Assembly: GCF_000816085.1 (NCBI RefSeq)
Contig: NZ_CP008747.1
Span: 496,001-560,000 of the forward strand
Reading direction: 5' to 3'
Length of the DNA: 64,000 nucleotides
Origin: Staphylococcus hyicus
Lineage (GTDB): Bacteria > Bacillota > Bacilli > Staphylococcales > Staphylococcaceae
The translations under genes and the position numbers were made by a program. How positions within the stretch are numbered: the stretch's first letter is position 1; each line of letters begins with the position of its first letter. Of the stretch, positions 63,714-64,000 are shown piece by piece. Under the pieces are notes generated by a model. That model was given only the letters and a program-made list of their open reading frames with translations, had not been told where the DNA came from and ran no database searches.

Positions 63714-64000
63714 ATGGCAATCACACATGAAAAAGTAAAGGTAGCGCATATTTCTGAATTAGAACCTTTAATTGGTAAAAAAGTTATTGTAGGAGACTTA
63801 CAAATCGGATTATTTTTAACAGAAGACGGTACAATCCATGCGATAAATAATGTATGTCCACATAAACAAGGACCACTTTCTGAAGGGACGGTCAGTGGGC
63901 ACTATGTATTCTGCCCACTTCATGACCAAAAAATCGACTTAACAACAGGTCAAGTCCAAGAGCCTGATGAAGGGTGTGTTCAAACCTATACGGTTGAAGT
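63714..64000 (+). CDS. nirD: Nitrite reductase small subunit, Rieske-type (3' truncated by window edge)
   Basis: The first about 95 residues of NirD. The Rieske cluster motif is complete: CPHKQGPLSEG then CPLHDQKIDL (CxH...CxxH), so it should hold a [2Fe-2S] centre and pass electrons to NirB. It starts immediately after nirB (TAATG arrangement); ATG 63711 or 63714 are both possible, with AGAAGGTG favouring 63714. Confidence 0.9.
   Translation, partial: MAITHEKVKVAHISELEPLIGKKVIVGDLQIGLFLTEDGTIHAINNVCPHKQGPLSEGTVSGHYVFCPLHDQKIDLTTGQVQEPDEGCVQTYTVE

Noticed and set aside
1..64000. CRISPR array, prophage, insertion sequence, antiviral defence or toxin-antitoxin system
   Set aside because: No direct-repeat array, transposase, integrase, phage structural gene or defence protein was found; gene content is ordinary metabolism and transport.

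Overview
The window looks like chromosomal DNA of a Staphylococcus. It is AT-rich and has strong GGAGG-type ribosome binding sites. Several genes and gene orders are typical of the genus: sortase A, ScdA, class III fructose-1,6-bisphosphatase, trpEGDCFBA behind a T-box, opp4ADFBC, the PfoR-like gene with sdaAB and sdaAA, an aldA homologue, pflBA, and sirohaem/nitrite genes ending in nirBD. Some features, such as a quinol nitric-oxide reductase and tandem trp T-boxes, suggest a species other than a typical S. aureus, but I cannot name the species from sequence alone. No phage, insertion sequence, CRISPR array, rRNA or tRNA was found. Only the two edge genes are truncated.

Layout. 0-2.7 kb: tail of a flavoprotein, a Nudix hydrolase, a small membrane protein and a CdaR/PucR-type regulator. 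3.4-5.0 kb: a divergent thiamine-diphosphate 2-keto-acid decarboxylase (ipdC-like). 5.0-11.8 kb: a strong promoter, two consecutive tryptophan T-boxes and the complete trp operon. 11.9-13.3 kb: a HAD phosphatase and a QueD-like protein without zinc ligands. 13.8-19 kb: quinol NO reductase and glycolate oxidase subunits GlcD/GlcF. 19-25 kb: a heterodimeric ABC exporter, VOC and PNPOx-like proteins, and a sodium/alanine symporter. 25.5-32.5 kb: Fbp, two MFS transporters, sortase A and glycerate kinase. 32.6-40.7 kb: ScdA, an amino-acid dehydrogenase, a PfoR-like membrane protein, pflBA and an SDR protein. 41-48.6 kb: the opp4 peptide transporter and two uncharacterised genes. 48.7-57.5 kb: L-serine dehydratase with its PfoR-like partner, aldehyde dehydrogenase, a third PfoR-like protein, a DASS symporter and a small membrane protein. 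58-64 kb: formate/nitrite transporter, GNAT, SirB-like chelatase, SirC, NirB and the start of NirD.

How the genes work together. Much of the region serves low-oxygen carbon and nitrogen metabolism: mixed-acid fermentation (pflBA), nitrite reduction (FNT, sirohaem enzymes, nirBD), nitric oxide and Fe-S repair (qNOR, scdA), serine, alanine and peptide use, and glycolate/glycerate oxidation. Regulatory sites fit this picture: Rex-like boxes before pflB and sirB, several cre (CcpA) sites, a CodY-like box in the opp4 promoter and a Fur-like box over the qNOR promoter.

The least explained material is non-coding. It comprises a family of dispersed 40-50 bp palindromes at gene ends (two copies inside a longer, roughly 100 bp repeat), a multi-hairpin intergenic element near 59.05-59.36 kb with a partial copy near 36.04 kb, and at least two candidate small RNAs (about 36.12-36.28 kb and 53.86-54.22 kb).
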